64,000 bases of DNA from an uncultured Prevotella sp. (GCA_905196835.1 CAJJWN010000001.1:160554-224553); one strand, 5' to 3'; positions 42,399-52,272 are shown, numbered from the stretch's first letter. Notes: generated from the sequence alone by a model not told the origin. Numbers and translations: made by a program.

Positions 42399-44426
42399 TT
42401 ATACTTTTTCGTCGCCGGTGCTTGCTCCGGTCTTGGCATCTTCGCCGTCAGCCACGGTTTGCGTGGTGGCTTCTTCGCCGCTGTGTTCAGGCTCACCGCC
42501 GCCCTGGCTTTCCATTATCTCCTCAGAACGGCTTACCCACGGGCGTTTGCCGAAGATTTTTTCAACGTCCTCGGCGAAGATTACCTCGCGTTCGAGCAGC
42601 AGTTCGGCCAACTGGTTATGCCCTTCTTTGTGCTCGTTCAGTAAGTCTTTGGCACGCTGGTACTGCTCGTTTATCATCTTGAGCACCTCGTCGTCCATGA
42701 TTTTTGCCGTTGTTTCGGAGTATGGCTTTTGGAAGTTGTACTCGTTGTTGTTGTAGTAGCAGATGTTGGGCAGCCTGTCGCTCATGCCTGCGTAGGCTAT
42801 CATGCCGTATGCACTCTTGGTAACTCGCTCCAAGTCGTTCATCGCTCCGGTGGATATGTGCCCTACAAACAGCTCCTCGGCGGCGCGGCCTCCCAGCGTG
42901 GCGCACATCTCGTCAAGCATTTCCTCCTTGGTTGTAATCTGGCGTTCTTCGGGCATGTACCATGCCGCTCCGAGGGCACGGCCTCGTGGAACGATGGAAA
43001 CTTTTACAAGGGGATTGGCGTGCTCGAGGAACCATGATATTGTGGCGTGGCCTGCTTCGTGCAGGGCGATGGTGCGGCGTTCGCCTTCCGTCATCACCTT
43101 TGTCTTCTTTTCCAGTCCGCCTATGATGCGGTCAACGGCGTCGAGGAAGTCCTGTCGGCCTACGTGCGACTTGTTGTGGCGCGCCGCGATGAGTGCCGCC
43201 TCGTTGCATACGTTGGCTATGTCGGCGCCGGAGAAGCCCGGAGTCTGCCGTGCAAGCATGTCAACGTCTACGCTGGCGTCTATCTTCACTGGCTTCAGAT
43301 GCACCTTGAAGATGTCTTTGCGTTCGTTCAAGTCGGGCAAATCCACGTTGATTTGCCTGTCGAAACGTCCCGCGCGGAGCAGTGCCGAGTCGAGCATGTC
43401 GGCGCGGTTGGTGGCCGCAAGAATGATGACACCGCTGTTTGTGCCGAAGCCGTCCATCTCTGTAAGCAGGGCGTTGAGCGTGTTCTCGCGCTCGTCGTTG
43501 CCTCCCATGGCGGGGTTTTTGCTGCGCGCACGGCCTACGGCGTCGATTTCGTCGATGAAGATGATGCACGGCGACTTCTCCTTTGCCTGTCGGAAGAGGT
43601 CGCGCACACGGCTTGCGCCTACGCCGACAAACATCTCTACGAAGTCGGAACCGCTCATTGAGAAGAACGGCACGCCTGCTTCTCCGGCCACAGCCTTGGC
43701 CAGCAGCGTCTTGCCGGTGCCCGGAGGACCTACGAGTAACGCTCCCTTGGGTATTTTTCCGCCAAGGTCGGTGTATTTTTTCGGGTTTTTCAGGAAGTCA
43801 ACAATTTCCTGCACTTCCTGTTTTGCGCCGGCTTGTCCGGCCACGTCCTTGAACGTCACGTTGATGTCTGTACCCTTTTCGTACATCTTCGCCTTGCTCT
43901 TGCCTACGCTGAACACGCCTCCGGCACCGCCTGTGCCTCCTCCGCCCATGCGACGCATGAAGTAAAGCCACAAGAAGATGAACAGCAGTATGGGACCGAA
44001 ACTTAACAAAATGTTGAACAAATCGTTGCCGCGTTTGTTCTCATAGTTCAGCTCGCCCTTGAATTTTCCTGCTTTCTTTTCAGCTTCAACAAACGTCTCC
44101 ACCTTGTCAACGCTGCCGAATTCGGTTGTCACATACGGGTTTCTGCCAGTCTGTTTGGCACCTTGCTTAAACACGTCGCGCGTGTTTTGCGGGTTGACAT
44201 ACATCTTCAAGGTACTTTCATCCTTGTTTATTACTATCTTTGATGCGTAACCTTTGTTGACGTAAGTTTTGAATTCGTCGTAAGAAACTTTCCTGCTTGC
44301 GCTTCCGCCAACGGTGTCTCCACCGAGGAAGTACATCCCCATGAGGCCGAACAGTACGAGCATGTAAATCCAGCTCATGCTGAATTTCGGCTTCTTGTTG
44401 TTTTTATCTTGTTCCATGTTGTTCAT
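42399..44426 (-). CDS. ftsH: ATP-dependent zinc metalloprotease FtsH
   Basis: 675 aa. Two N-terminal transmembrane helices (about 17-35 and 138-158) flank a periplasmic domain; then AAA+ with Walker A GPPGTGKT (233-240), IDEIDAVGR (290-298), and [21 protein letters not shown] (340-357); then the protease domain with HEAGH (456-460). A C-terminal acidic tail ([15 protein letters not shown]) follows. It degrades membrane and regulatory proteins. It lies 54 nt after rsfS and is probably in one transcript with it. Confidence 0.97.
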   Translation of the reverse strand: MNNMEQDKNNKKPKFSMSWIYMLVLFGLMGMYFLGGDTVGGSASRKVSYDEFKTYVNKGYASKIVINKDESTLKMYVNPQNTRDVFKQGAKQTGRNPYVTTEFGSVDKVETFVEAEKKAGKFKGELNYENKRGNDLFNILLSFGPILLFIFLWLYFMRRMGGGGTGGAGGVFSVGKSKAKMYEKGTDINVTFKDVAGQAGAKQEVQEIVDFLKNPKKYTDLGGKIPKGALLVGPPGTGKTLLAKAVAGEAGVPFFSMSGSDFVEMFVGVGASRVRDLFRQAKEKSPCIIFIDEIDAVGRARSKNPAMGGNDERENTLNALLTEMDGFGTNSGVIILAATNRADMLDSALLRAGRFDRQINVDLPDLNERKDIFKVHLKPVKIDASVDVDMLARQTPGFSGADIANVCNEAALIAARHNKSHVGRQDFLDAVDRIIGGLEKKTKVMTEGERRTIALHEAGHATISWFLEHANPLVKVSIVPRGRALGAAWYMPEERQITTKEEMLDEMCATLGGRAAEELFVGHISTGAMNDLERVTKSAYGMIAYAGMSDRLPNICYYNNNEYNFQKPYSETTAKIMDDEVLKMINEQYQRAKDLLNEHKEGHNQLAELLLEREVIFAEDVEKIFGKRPWVSRSEEIMESQGGGEPEHSGEEATTQTVADGEDAKTGASTGDEKV

Positions 44427-44480
44427 TGATGTTTTGCCGTAAAGGAACCTTTACAACTTAAAGAAGTTCGGAAAATGCGG

Positions 44481-44840
44481 TCAGTCCACGTCTGGAAGTC
44501 TTGTCAGTTTGGCGTCTTCCCAAAGGTTTTCCAGATTGTAGTATTCCCGTTCTTCGGGAAGGAATATGTGTACCATAACGTCCGTGTAGTCCATAGCCAC
44601 CCAGTGAGCGTGTGTCAGTCCGACAACGTGAACGGGCTTCTCTCCTGCGTCAACCCTTGCCGTTTCCTCTACGGAGTCGGTTATGGCTTCAACCTGCGAC
44701 GGCGAGTTTCCTTGGCATATTATGAAGTAACGGCAAATAGAGCCTTCAATGCCGCTAAGGTCGGCGATGGTGATGTTCGAGCCTTTTTTTTCCTGGATGC
44801 CTTTTGTTATTGTCTCAACTAATTTTTTTACTTGTTCCAT
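44481..44840 (-). CDS. rsfS: Ribosomal silencing factor RsfS
   Basis: 119 aa. Typical RsfS/iojap text: VETITKGIQEKKGSNITIAD, SICRYFIICQGNSPSQVEAI, VVGLTHAHWVAMDYTDVMVH and FLPEEREYYNLENLW. It binds ribosomal protein uL14 and prevents subunit joining under nutrient stress. First gene of the rsfS-ftsH(-cdsA) cluster, with a promoter box about 95 nt upstream. Confidence 0.95.
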   Translation of the reverse strand: MEQVKKLVETITKGIQEKKGSNITIADLSGIEGSICRYFIICQGNSPSQVEAITDSVEETARVDAGEKPVHVVGLTHAHWVAMDYTDVMVHIFLPEEREYYNLENLWEDAKLTRLPDVD

Positions 44841-44934
44841 TAAGAGAATAAAGTGTTGTTAATGCAAAATATTGTCCCGCCTGCCGTAGGTTACGGTCGT
44901 AACCGTCATGCCTTGACAGGGTGTTGTTCGTTAT

Positions 44935-44943
44935 GCAAAGGTA
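44935..44943 (-). promoter_or_regulatory. Promoter -7 box for rsfS-ftsH
   Basis: TACCTTTGC on the minus strand. Confidence 0.65.
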
Positions 44944-45037
44944 CACGGATTTATTGTAAAACAATGGCAAAGGCAGATTATTTTGAGTTTTTTTATAAAA
45001 AAGTCGGACAAAATATTGGTGGTTTAAAAAAAATGCG

Positions 45038-45046
45038 TACCTTTGC
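45038..45046 (+). promoter_or_regulatory. Promoter -7 box for tRNA-Gln
   Basis: TACCTTTGC with TTG at 45016-45018 and 19 nt between; start of transcription near 45052. Confidence 0.7.
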
Positions 45047-45092
45047 ACTCGCAAAACACCAGTTAACGGAAGTTTAAAAGGTGGTTGAATAT

Positions 45093-45163
45093 TGGGATAT
45101 GGTGTAATGGTAACACTACAGATTCTGGTCCTGTCATTCCTGGTTCGAATCCGGGTATCCCAA
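45093..45163 (+). tRNA. tRNA-Gln (anticodon CTG)
   Basis: 71 nt, reads CAG codons. Acceptor TGGGATA/TATCCCA (7 bp), D stem GTG/CAC, anticodon stem ACAGA/CCTGT with loop TTCTGGT (CTG at 45125-45127), T stem CCTGG/CCGGG with loop TTCGAAT. The innermost anticodon pair is A-C. CCA is not encoded. Confidence 0.93.
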
Positions 45164-45172
45164 CAAAGGCGA

Positions 45173-45200
45173 GGCATCTTGGTTTCAAGATGCCTTTTTT
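45173..45200 (+). terminator. Intrinsic terminator after tRNA-Gln
   Basis: GGCATCTTG/CAAGATGCC with a 4-nt loop and six T. Confidence 0.85.
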
Positions 45201-45265
45201 GTATGCCGACGGCTCATCGGGTGCGCCATGGATTATTGCCGCGTGTTTTGCAGTATTTTATCTTT

Positions 45266-45457
45266 CATCTGTCAGTTTTTACCGCATGTTGCTGTATTTC
45301 AGTCTGTTACGGACTGACAGATGCGCTCGGCAACTGTCAGCCGTCTTTCATTTTGGCGCGTCGGCTGATAGATACTGACAGATGGCCTGTGGCATCTGTC
45401 AGGACATAAACTGCTGATGCTCAACGACTTATGTGCAGGCTGAAGGACTGACAGATG
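45266..45457. repeat. Five copies of CTGACAGATG in both orientations
   Basis: CATCTGTCAG at 45266 and 45393, CTGACAGATG at 45315, 45375 and 45448, and shorter CTGTCAG/CTGATAGAT pieces between. No gene was seen in 45201-45515. The copies can pair with one another. Confidence 0.6.
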
Positions 45458-45515
45458 TTTCCTCGCGTTTTCTTATGTATAAAGTGTGTGGCTGTAACCG
45501 TTTTGCCTGCCTTGC

Positions 45516-45603
45516 AAAAGGTGGCAAACGGCGTTGAGAAAGGTGGTCTTTTACAAGCTGAAAGACCGCCTCTTGAATGCAGAAAGACGCCCTTTTGCAA
45601 GCA
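45516..45603. repeat. 22-bp unit array R9 (degenerate)
   Basis: Units at 45516, 45538, 45560 and 45582, less conserved than elsewhere; the array ends 14 nt from the stop of the TPR gene. Confidence 0.75.
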
Positions 45604-45616
45604 GGGATACCGCCTT

Positions 45617-46288
45617 TCATTTGCACTTGGCGTACCATTCAAGCAGCAGGCCGCGTGGTACGCCGTGGCTTACGGCCGTGTCAAGCGCGTTTTTCGCATC
45701 CTCCCTGCGCCCTTGCAGTATCAGGATTTCAACCTTTGACACGGTGTAGTCTTTGTTACCCGGGTCGCGTTTCAGAGCTTCGTCGAAGTCGAACAGGGCC
45801 GTGTCGTACATCTTCAAGTCCTTCTCTAGCTCTGCTCTCGTGGCGTAAGCCACAGCGTAGTCAGGATATATTTCAATCAGGTTGTTCAGCTGGTCGAGCG
45901 CGTCGTTAGGTCGTTCCAGTTTTATGTACGTGTAAGCCAGCCCGAGCCTTGCTGCCGCGTTGTCGGGCGACAGGCTCAAGAATTTCTCGTAATCGTTCTT
46001 CGCCAGGTCGTACCGCCGCAGGTTGTTGTTGGCGTAGGCGCGGTAATACAGTGCCGCCAGGTTGTTTCCGTCTTTCTCAAGCACCTGGCCGCAGGCGTCT
46101 ATCGCGTCTTTCCATTCAAGCAGTTGCAGGTTGACCGCCGCCTTGCTTAGCAGCAGTTTAGTTGAACTTGGAAATATTTTCAGTTCCTTGTTCACCCTGT
46201 CCAGCGAGTCGCGCCATTGTTTCAGCGATTGTGCCGTGACCGTTGTGACAAAGGATAGGAGGATGAGTAATGACGCAATGTGCTTCAT
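45617..46288 (-). CDS. Secreted tetratricopeptide repeat protein
   Basis: 223 aa. Signal peptide MKHIASLLILLSFVTTVTA followed by about four TPR units (AALYYRAYANNNLRRYDLAK, AAARLGLAYTYIKLERPNDA, VAYATRAELEKDLKMYDTAL). TPRs bind other proteins; this one probably works in the periplasm as a scaffold or assembly factor. No enzyme domain is visible. It is the last gene before the array and lies downstream of the DUF349 gene across an inverted repeat. Confidence 0.82.
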   Translation of the reverse strand: MKHIASLLILLSFVTTVTAQSLKQWRDSLDRVNKELKIFPSSTKLLLSKAAVNLQLLEWKDAIDACGQVLEKDGNNLAALYYRAYANNNLRRYDLAKNDYEKFLSLSPDNAAARLGLAYTYIKLERPNDALDQLNNLIEIYPDYAVAYATRAELEKDLKMYDTALFDFDEALKRDPGNKDYTVSKVEILILQGRREDAKNALDTAVSHGVPRGLLLEWYAKCK

Positions 46289-46305
46289 GAAAAAGTGTTT
46301 TTTAT

Positions 46306-46399
46306 AATTAAGAATTAAGAGTTAAGAATTAAGAAAAATACCTTTGTATAATTATATGCAAGACTATTTTTCTTAATTCTTAACTCTTAATTCTTAATT
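46306..46399. repeat. Long AT-rich inverted repeat L10 (TTAAGAA family)
   Basis: Perfect 35-bp arms at 46306-46340 and 46365-46399 with a 24-nt loop, starting 3 nt from the DUF349 stop. Confidence 0.92.
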
Positions 46400-46401
46400 T
46401 C

Positions 46402-48291
46402 TTAGTTTTCAGCGTCGATGGCCTTTATTTTCTCGCGTACAAGGTTCATGTCGTCCTTGAGCTTCTGCACCTTGCGGTTCATCTCGTCGATGAGCGAATT
46501 GCCCTTCTTGCTCGACGCGTTGAGGAAGCCGATGTTGTTTTCGTAAGTCTGTACTTCCTGCTTCAGCTGCTCGTAACGGCGCATCAGGCGCGAGCGTTCG
46601 TTGTCGAGTGCGTCGGCACCTTTCTCGGCCACGTTCTTCAAGTTGCTTCTGAACTTGTCAAGACGGCGGCGCGCCGTTGTTATGTTCAGTTCCTTATAGA
46701 GCCTGTCGAGGATGTCGTGGTACTCCTTGTAGACGTTGTCCTTTTCCTTGAAGGGCACGTGTCCTACGGCGTTGTACTGGTCTACAAGTTCGCGCACCTT
46801 CTCTTGTATGTCCTCCTCGGCGTTGTCCGCCAATGCCTTAAGCTGGCTGATGATGTCGCGTTTCTTCTCAAGGTTTGCGCGTTCCTCGGTGCGTGTGCCG
46901 GCGTTGGCGTTGTTGCGCGCGTCAAAGAAGTGGTTGCAGGCCGTGAGGAAGTCGCTCCACAGCTTGTCTCCGAGCTTTTTCGGCACCATTCCTATGGTCT
47001 TCCACTCTTTCTGAAGGGCTACGAGCTTGTCGCTTGTTGCCTTCCAGTCGGTGCTGTCTTGCAATGCCTGGGCCTGCTCCACGAGTGCTTTTTTCTTCTC
47101 GGCGTTCTCTGCGAACTTCTGTTTCAGCTCCTTGAAATAATCTGCCTTGCGACCGAAGAAGTCGTCACATGCGGCACGGAAGCGTTCGAAGATTTTGACG
47201 TTCATCTTCTGCGGGGCGAAGCCTATTGTCTTCCATTCTGCCTGAATGGCGATTATCTCCTTGGTCTTCTTGTCCCAGTCGCCTGCGTTCTTTATTTCTT
47301 CCTTGGCTATTTCCTCCACCTTTTCGCAAAGTGCGGTCTTCTTTGTAAGGTTTTCTTCCTCCTTTGAACGCAACTCTTCGAAATGCTGTTGGTGGCGTTT
47401 GTTAATCACGGTAGACGCCGCCTTGAAGCGCGCCCATATCTCTTCGCGCAGCTCTTTTGCAACGGGACCGGTCTCGCGGTACTCCTGGTGCAGCTTCTGC
47501 AACTGGTGGAACGCGCTGATTACGTCGTTCTCGTCGGCCAGTTTTTCGGCAGCTTCGCACAGGTGTGTCTTTATTTCAAGGTTTTTCTTGAAGTCGTATT
47601 CGCGTGCTTCGTTGTTCAGTTTCAGCAGGTCGTAGTATTGCTCAACGTACAGCTGATAGTTGCGCCACAGCTCGTTCGCCTTCTCTGCCGGTACGAGCTT
47701 TATTTCCTTCCATTCCTGTTGCAGCTTCTTGAAGTCCTGGTATGACTTGTTCGCCTCTTCCGGCGATGTGGCCATGGCCTTGATTTTCTCTATGATGTCA
47801 AGCTTTTTCTTCAGGTTTTCCTGCTTCTCTTTTTCCTGTTCAAGGAACAGCTTGGCACGTTTCTCCTTGATGACGCTCATTTCGGCCTTGAACGTGTTTT
47901 CGTCTTCGTCGGGCGTAACCTTGTATGTGTCCGGGTCGCCGCCGGCTTCTATGTAAGCTTTCATGTCGGCTTCCCTTTCGGCAAAGTGCAGTTTGTAGAA
48001 TGTGGTCTTAAGATATTCCACTTCGTCTTTTTGCGGGTCGTCGTCGCTGTGTGCTATTTCTTTCAGCCGTTCTATAACCTCCTTCTTGCTCTTGTACACC
48101 TTCTTTTGCTCTTGTACGGCATCGGTTGCAACGATGTTGTCGGCCTCTGCTGTTTCCGCAGGGGCTTCGGCAGGTGTTTCAAGGGTAGCGTTGGTGTTGC
48201 CGGTATCTGTCTGTACACTGTTGTCGGCCGGAGCCACGTTCAGTTCTTCTGTCTTCTCTTGACCGAGAGTGTTTTCTTGAGAGTCCATCAT
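46402..48291 (-). CDS. DUF349 domain-containing protein
   Basis: 629 aa, soluble and rich in Glu and Lys. After a low-complexity acidic N-terminus (about 1-65) there are several DUF349 helical repeats, marked by LQQEWKEIKLVPAEKANELW, LHQEYRETGPVAKELREEIW, IQAEWKTIGFAPQKMNVKIF, LQKEWKTIGMVPKKLGDKLW and QYNAVGHVPFKEKDNVYKEY. The C-terminus is a coiled coil (LMRRYEQLKQEVQTYENN). The function of the family is not established. It has a promoter box in the 116-nt gap after corA. Confidence 0.88.
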   Translation of the reverse strand: MMDSQENTLGQEKTEELNVAPADNSVQTDTGNTNATLETPAEAPAETAEADNIVATDAVQEQKKVYKSKKEVIERLKEIAHSDDDPQKDEVEYLKTTFYKLHFAEREADMKAYIEAGGDPDTYKVTPDEDENTFKAEMSVIKEKRAKLFLEQEKEKQENLKKKLDIIEKIKAMATSPEEANKSYQDFKKLQQEWKEIKLVPAEKANELWRNYQLYVEQYYDLLKLNNEAREYDFKKNLEIKTHLCEAAEKLADENDVISAFHQLQKLHQEYRETGPVAKELREEIWARFKAASTVINKRHQQHFEELRSKEEENLTKKTALCEKVEEIAKEEIKNAGDWDKKTKEIIAIQAEWKTIGFAPQKMNVKIFERFRAACDDFFGRKADYFKELKQKFAENAEKKKALVEQAQALQDSTDWKATSDKLVALQKEWKTIGMVPKKLGDKLWSDFLTACNHFFDARNNANAGTRTEERANLEKKRDIISQLKALADNAEEDIQEKVRELVDQYNAVGHVPFKEKDNVYKEYHDILDRLYKELNITTARRRLDKFRSNLKNVAEKGADALDNERSRLMRRYEQLKQEVQTYENNIGFLNASSKKGNSLIDEMNRKVQKLKDDMNLVREKIKAIDAEN

Positions 48292-48344
48292 TCTAACTTT
48301 TTTCTTAGTTCATGAATCGGTTTTCCATGTTTTATTATAGGTGT

Positions 48345-48353
48345 GCAAACTTA
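48345..48353 (-). promoter_or_regulatory. Promoter -7 box for the DUF349 gene
   Basis: TAAGTTTGC on the minus strand, leader about 48 nt. Confidence 0.65.
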
Positions 48354-48407
48354 TATAAAATTATTGTAAAACCCTAATCAAATTCGGAAAAAGTGGCCTT
48401 TTCGTGT

Positions 48408-49334
48408 CTAAATGAGACGTTTGTGGCGGAAAATCCACCACGATATGCCTGAAATCAGGGCTGACACTACTATCGCGATAAGGAAGCCGAACTTGTTGTG
48501 CTCCATGCCGTTGACAAGGTTCATTCCGAAGATGCTGGCTATGAGGGTGGGGAACATCAGTATGATTGACACCGAGGTGAGCGTTCGCATCACGGTGTTC
48601 ATGTTGTTGTTGATGATGCTCGAGTATGTGTCCATGGTGGACTCGAGGATGTCTGAGTATATGTTGGTTGTCTCGCGCGCCTGGCTCATCTCGATGTTCA
48701 CGTCTTCGATGAGGTCGGCGTCCAGCTCGTCCACCTGCAACTTGAACTTCAGTTTGGCAAGAAGGTTCTCGTTGCCGCGTATTGACGTGATGAAGTATGT
48801 CAGCGAGTCTTGCAGGCGCGACAGGCCTATGAGCGACTCGTTGTTCACCTCGCGGTCGAGGTTGCGCTTGGCTTTTTCTATCAGGTTGTTGATTTGCTTC
48901 AGCCGTTTCAGGTACCATACGGCCGACGAGAGGAACAGGCGGAATATCATGTCAACGTAGTCGGTAAAGCCTTCGCCGCGCTTCTGCTGGTAGCTGACAA
49001 AGTCTATCATCATGTTCGTCTCGTGGAAGCATACCGTTATTGTTACGTCGCGCTTGTGGATGATACCGAGCGGCACGGTGGTGTAGGGCGTGCGCGAGCG
49101 GATTTCCTTTACGAAGGGGATACGCAGGATGATGAGCATCCAGCCGTCGTCGTACTCGTAGCGGGCACGCTCGTCGTTGTCGCTGATGTCTGAAAGGAAA
49201 TAGTCGGGTATCTTAAATTCTTCTTCGAGAAGACGCTGGTCGTCTTCCGTTGGACATGTCACTTGTATCCAGCAGTTAGGCTCCCACTGGCCAATCTGCT
49301 TCAAGCCCTTGTTGGTGTTCCAGTATGTTCTCAT
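48408..49334 (-). CDS. corA: CorA family magnesium/divalent cation transporter
   Basis: 308 aa. A large cytoplasmic N-terminal domain with a long helix (RLKQINNLIEKAKRNLDREV) precedes two C-terminal membrane helices; the pore signature GMN is in SIFGMNLVNGMEHN, and the basic end is IFRHKRLI. It forms a pentameric channel for Mg2+ or Co2+. A promoter box lies about 130 nt upstream. Confidence 0.92.
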   Translation of the reverse strand: MRTYWNTNKGLKQIGQWEPNCWIQVTCPTEDDQRLLEEEFKIPDYFLSDISDNDERARYEYDDGWMLIILRIPFVKEIRSRTPYTTVPLGIIHKRDVTITVCFHETNMMIDFVSYQQKRGEGFTDYVDMIFRLFLSSAVWYLKRLKQINNLIEKAKRNLDREVNNESLIGLSRLQDSLTYFITSIRGNENLLAKLKFKLQVDELDADLIEDVNIEMSQARETTNIYSDILESTMDTYSSIINNNMNTVMRTLTSVSIILMFPTLIASIFGMNLVNGMEHNKFGFLIAIVVSALISGISWWIFRHKRLI

Positions 49335-49463
49335 TTGCTAATCCTCCGAAAATGTTACGCTTGGTGGGAAGACCGCTCCTGAGAGCCATGCCTCCTCACT
49401 TTACAAGTTCATCTTTTCCGCGTGATAGTCGTCCATATAAGTTTTGAATTTCTGTTTTGCGGT

Positions 49464-49472
49464 GCAAAATTA
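49464..49472 (-). promoter_or_regulatory. Promoter -7 box for corA
   Basis: TAATTTTGC on the minus strand, leader about 124 nt. Confidence 0.6.
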
Positions 49473-49530
49473 GGCAAAAAACGTAAGAATGCAAAATAAA
49501 ACGCTTGAAAAGAGTTTTAATTTTTCCATT

Positions 49531-50472
49531 TCAGGCGTGGTTGTACAGGCTTTTTCCGCTGAACCAGCGCGACAGGTTGAGCCTGTCCATGGCGTATGCC
49601 ACGGCGAGGCTGCCTGCCAGTACGAACGCAATGGAGAACACGGTGTAGAGCAATGCGGTAGGGTCGAAGGCGAATATTGGCACAAACCGCTTTGCCAGAA
49701 TGGTGAACATGGGCGAGAAGAGCAGCACGGCCAATGTGTTTGAGCCGATGAAGCAGGCCGCGCGCAGCGCCTTTTCAGGTAGCTTGCGGCATGTTCCCAG
49801 CGCGAGGCTTATGGCTAAATATGTAACGATGACGCCTGTCAGCGTCTGCTTGTACATCTCGCCGGGGCTTGCCATGCAGAATATGGCAATGGGCACGGCG
49901 GCCAGGAGCGACGGGCGGAACACCTGCATGAACTTCATTCCGCTCTGCCTTACCAGGGCTCCGGCCATGAAGTACATGGCGTTGCTCATCTGCACGATGT
50001 GCGTCAGCTCCACGACGGCGTAGAACGCCACGCCCAGCACGCACATCAGCGGCACCGTGCCGAGGCGCGGCCTGAGGCGGCTCACGGCGTAATATATGAT
50101 GTAGCACACGATGAGCGTGTGCAGATACCAGTACGGGCCGAGCGGATGCAGCAGCAGTTTTTCCATGAAAAGTGTGACGGTAAGGCTGTCTATGTGCTCG
50201 CGTATGGGCAGCACGGAGGCCGCTACGACGTAGCCTGCCTCCATGACGGCATACGGAATGAACAGCCATTTCAGCTGGTTGAGCATACGGCCTGGGCTTT
50301 TCGCCATGTTGGCCAGGTAGCCGGAGATTAGCAGGAAGGCCGGCATGTGGAACGTGTAGACCACCTGCTTGGCGTAAGGATACTTGTCGCCGACGTACAC
50401 CAAGTGGAACATCACCATCAGGATGATGAACACGCACTTCAGGTAGTCTATCTCTCTTACGCGGTTTTGCAT
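49531..50472 (-). CDS. Acyltransferase 3 family membrane protein
   Basis: 313 aa, about ten transmembrane helices. The N-terminal text REIDYLKCVFIILMVMFHLV, YTFHMPAFLLISGYL and PLGPYWYLHTLIVCYIIYYA is characteristic of acyltransferase-3 proteins, including the conserved His22 in MFHLV and the FHMP motif. Such proteins O-acetylate polysaccharides or lipids at the inner membrane; the acceptor is unknown. There are no glycan genes next to it. A promoter box lies about 70 nt upstream. Confidence 0.88.
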   Translation of the reverse strand: MQNRVREIDYLKCVFIILMVMFHLVYVGDKYPYAKQVVYTFHMPAFLLISGYLANMAKSPGRMLNQLKWLFIPYAVMEAGYVVAASVLPIREHIDSLTVTLFMEKLLLHPLGPYWYLHTLIVCYIIYYAVSRLRPRLGTVPLMCVLGVAFYAVVELTHIVQMSNAMYFMAGALVRQSGMKFMQVFRPSLLAAVPIAIFCMASPGEMYKQTLTGVIVTYLAISLALGTCRKLPEKALRAACFIGSNTLAVLLFSPMFTILAKRFVPIFAFDPTALLYTVFSIAFVLAGSLAVAYAMDRLNLSRWFSGKSLYNHA

Positions 50473-50541
50473 AGTGTATGTAAGCGGGCGTGCGGCTGCA
50501 AGACATATAGATAAGGTATGTCTGCGCCGCGTTTTACCATT

Positions 50542-50550
50542 GCAAAATTA
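50542..50550 (-). promoter_or_regulatory. Promoter -7 box for the acyltransferase gene
   Basis: TAATTTTGC on the minus strand. Confidence 0.65.
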
Positions 50551-50640
50551 ATGCTTTCGCCCGTTATACAGGCTGCTTTGCCGCTGTTTTTATGATATTT
50601 TACGTAAAACGCCGTAACGTGCGTTTTTCCGTGGTTTTGC

Positions 50641-50728
50641 GAAAGACGGCCTTTCGCGTTCCGAAAGGCCGTCTTTTACACGATGAAAGGTGGCCTTTTA
50701 CAATGCAAAAGGCCACCTTTCAGAAACA
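50641..50728. repeat. 22-bp unit array R10
   Basis: Four units at 50641, 50663, 50685 and 50707; cores GACGGCC, GGCCGTC, GGTGGCC, GGCCACC, so 1-2 and 3-4 form two clean hairpins. It ends 11 nt before the stop of the BACON lipoprotein gene. Confidence 0.92.
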
Positions 50729-50739
50729 GTGCGTCGGCC

Positions 50740-52272
50740 TTACTCCGGCAGTATGGCCACAGACACCGGCGCATAGTCGGTCGGACTGAAGCGGCGCAGG
50801 CCTTGCGACGCCGTCTCGGTGCCCCGGTATGCGGTCGTTCCTCCGAAGTTGTACAGCCGTCCGCCGACGCATTCCGTCGCGCCGTACCAGCTGAACGTGC
50901 CCAGCATACGCAGCGGCTCGGGCGTGCCGTCGCCCACGGTGTAGCGCGTCACGGTGGTGCCGTCAAAGGCGTATATGCAGCCGTCTGCCACGCCGATGAA
51001 GCTGAAGTCGGTTGAGAGAGAGTCTGCCTTTTCGCATACCGTGGGCTCAAGCTTGCCGCCCTTGACGGCGTATGCCGTGTGCATCAGGTTGTCCATGAGC
51101 CATGTGGTGCCGTCGCCGTCGTGCGTCACGTCCGTTTCGCCAAGGTATTCGCCGTGCTCCGCCGTGCCGTCAAGAGTTGCCGTTACGTTGCCGTTGGTGT
51201 CAAGACCGAGAGTGTAAGTCTCTATGTTGGAGGTTGTTACGGCGTAGAGCGTGTTGCCGTCTACGGTCGCCGCCAATGCCTTCTCCGTGCGCAGGGCGGC
51301 TGTGCGCCATTGTCCGCCGTCGAGGATGTACAGTCCTTGTGCGCCGACGATTACTGGCTTGCCGTCCCAGATTGCGCCCGCGCCGCCCTCGGGAATGTCG
51401 GCGTAGGCCGTCTCTTCGCCCGTCTCGGTGTTGTACGAGCGGAATTCGTAGCTCGGTGTGGTCTGCTCGTAGCCCAGGCTTTCATGTTCGATGATGCCTC
51501 CTCCGTAATAGATTATGTCGCCGTCGGTGAAGTGCAGGCCGGCGGAACCTTCGTTGCCAAGCTCTCCAAGGTCGTCAAACACGATGTTCTGCTTCACCCT
51601 CAGCGTGTTGACCGACTTCTCTCCGGCTATCGAGAACTTGCCCTCGGCCACGCCGTCGGCATCGAATATTACGTACGGGTTGGCCGTGTAGGTCTGCCCC
51701 TGCTTTATGTATGTTATCGGCTCTTTGCCCGGCGTGGTGGCGTCGGGGTCGGTGAAGGAGAATGCCGGGCTGGCCGACGCGAGCTGCTGCATGGTGCTTG
51801 TCGATTCGCGCCCGTTGTATATGTCAACGTATATGCCGCCGTCCTTGTAGTACGCCGCCGTAAGCACCACTCCCGGAGCCTCGTTGTTCTCGTTGGCCGG
51901 CTGGCGCACTACTATCTGCATGGAGTCCGCCGCGGCCCTCGTGCCGGGCGCTTCGCCGAAGCGGATGTAGCCGATGCGCTCCTTGCTGGTAAGGTTTTTC
52001 GCGGCAATCACCTGTACGCTCTCGCCGCCTTTGCCGCCCATCTGCGACAGTTGCAGCCAGTCGGCCGACGACGTGGCCTCCCACGGCTCGCTGATGGGCA
52101 CGGTCACGGCCTTCTGTTCGCCGTCAGACGACAGCTGTACCACGTCTTCGCTTCCGGGCGGAGGTGTCGTGTCGGGGTCGGGGTTGCCGCTGTCTTCATC
52201 CGTGCACGCGGCGAATGCCAGCGCGGTAAGCAGCGCTGCGCCAATCAATGACAGTCTTCTTAACTTCTTCAT
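50740..52272 (-). CDS. BACON-domain lipoprotein with beta-propeller-like C-terminus
   Basis: 510 aa. Signal peptide with lipobox FAAC (Cys23), a Pro/Asp-rich spacer, then a BACON-type domain (about 45-125; VTVPISEPWEATSSADWLQL, IVVRQPANENN). The remainder is repetitive beta structure with Kelch- or propeller-like turns, for example LHFTDGDIIYYGGG, AGAIWDGKPVIVGAQGLYIL, IGVADGCIYAFDGTTVTRYT and ECVGGRLYNFGGTTAYRG. It is probably an outer-membrane surface lipoprotein that binds glycans or proteins. No susC/D pair is near. Confidence 0.8.
   Translation of the reverse strand: MKKLRRLSLIGAALLTALAFAACTDEDSGNPDPDTTPPPGSEDVVQLSSDGEQKAVTVPISEPWEATSSADWLQLSQMGGKGGESVQVIAAKNLTSKERIGYIRFGEAPGTRAAADSMQIVVRQPANENNEAPGVVLTAAYYKDGGIYVDIYNGRESTSTMQQLASASPAFSFTDPDATTPGKEPITYIKQGQTYTANPYVIFDADGVAEGKFSIAGEKSVNTLRVKQNIVFDDLGELGNEGSAGLHFTDGDIIYYGGGIIEHESLGYEQTTPSYEFRSYNTETGEETAYADIPEGGAGAIWDGKPVIVGAQGLYILDGGQWRTAALRTEKALAATVDGNTLYAVTTSNIETYTLGLDTNGNVTATLDGTAEHGEYLGETDVTHDGDGTTWLMDNLMHTAYAVKGGKLEPTVCEKADSLSTDFSFIGVADGCIYAFDGTTVTRYTVGDGTPEPLRMLGTFSWYGATECVGGRLYNFGGTTAYRGTETASQGLRRFSPTDYAPVSVAILPE

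Noticed and set aside
45085..45616. Short open frames after tRNA-Gln as genes
   Set aside because: They overlap the tRNA, its terminator or array R9, have no start context and no conserved-looking protein.
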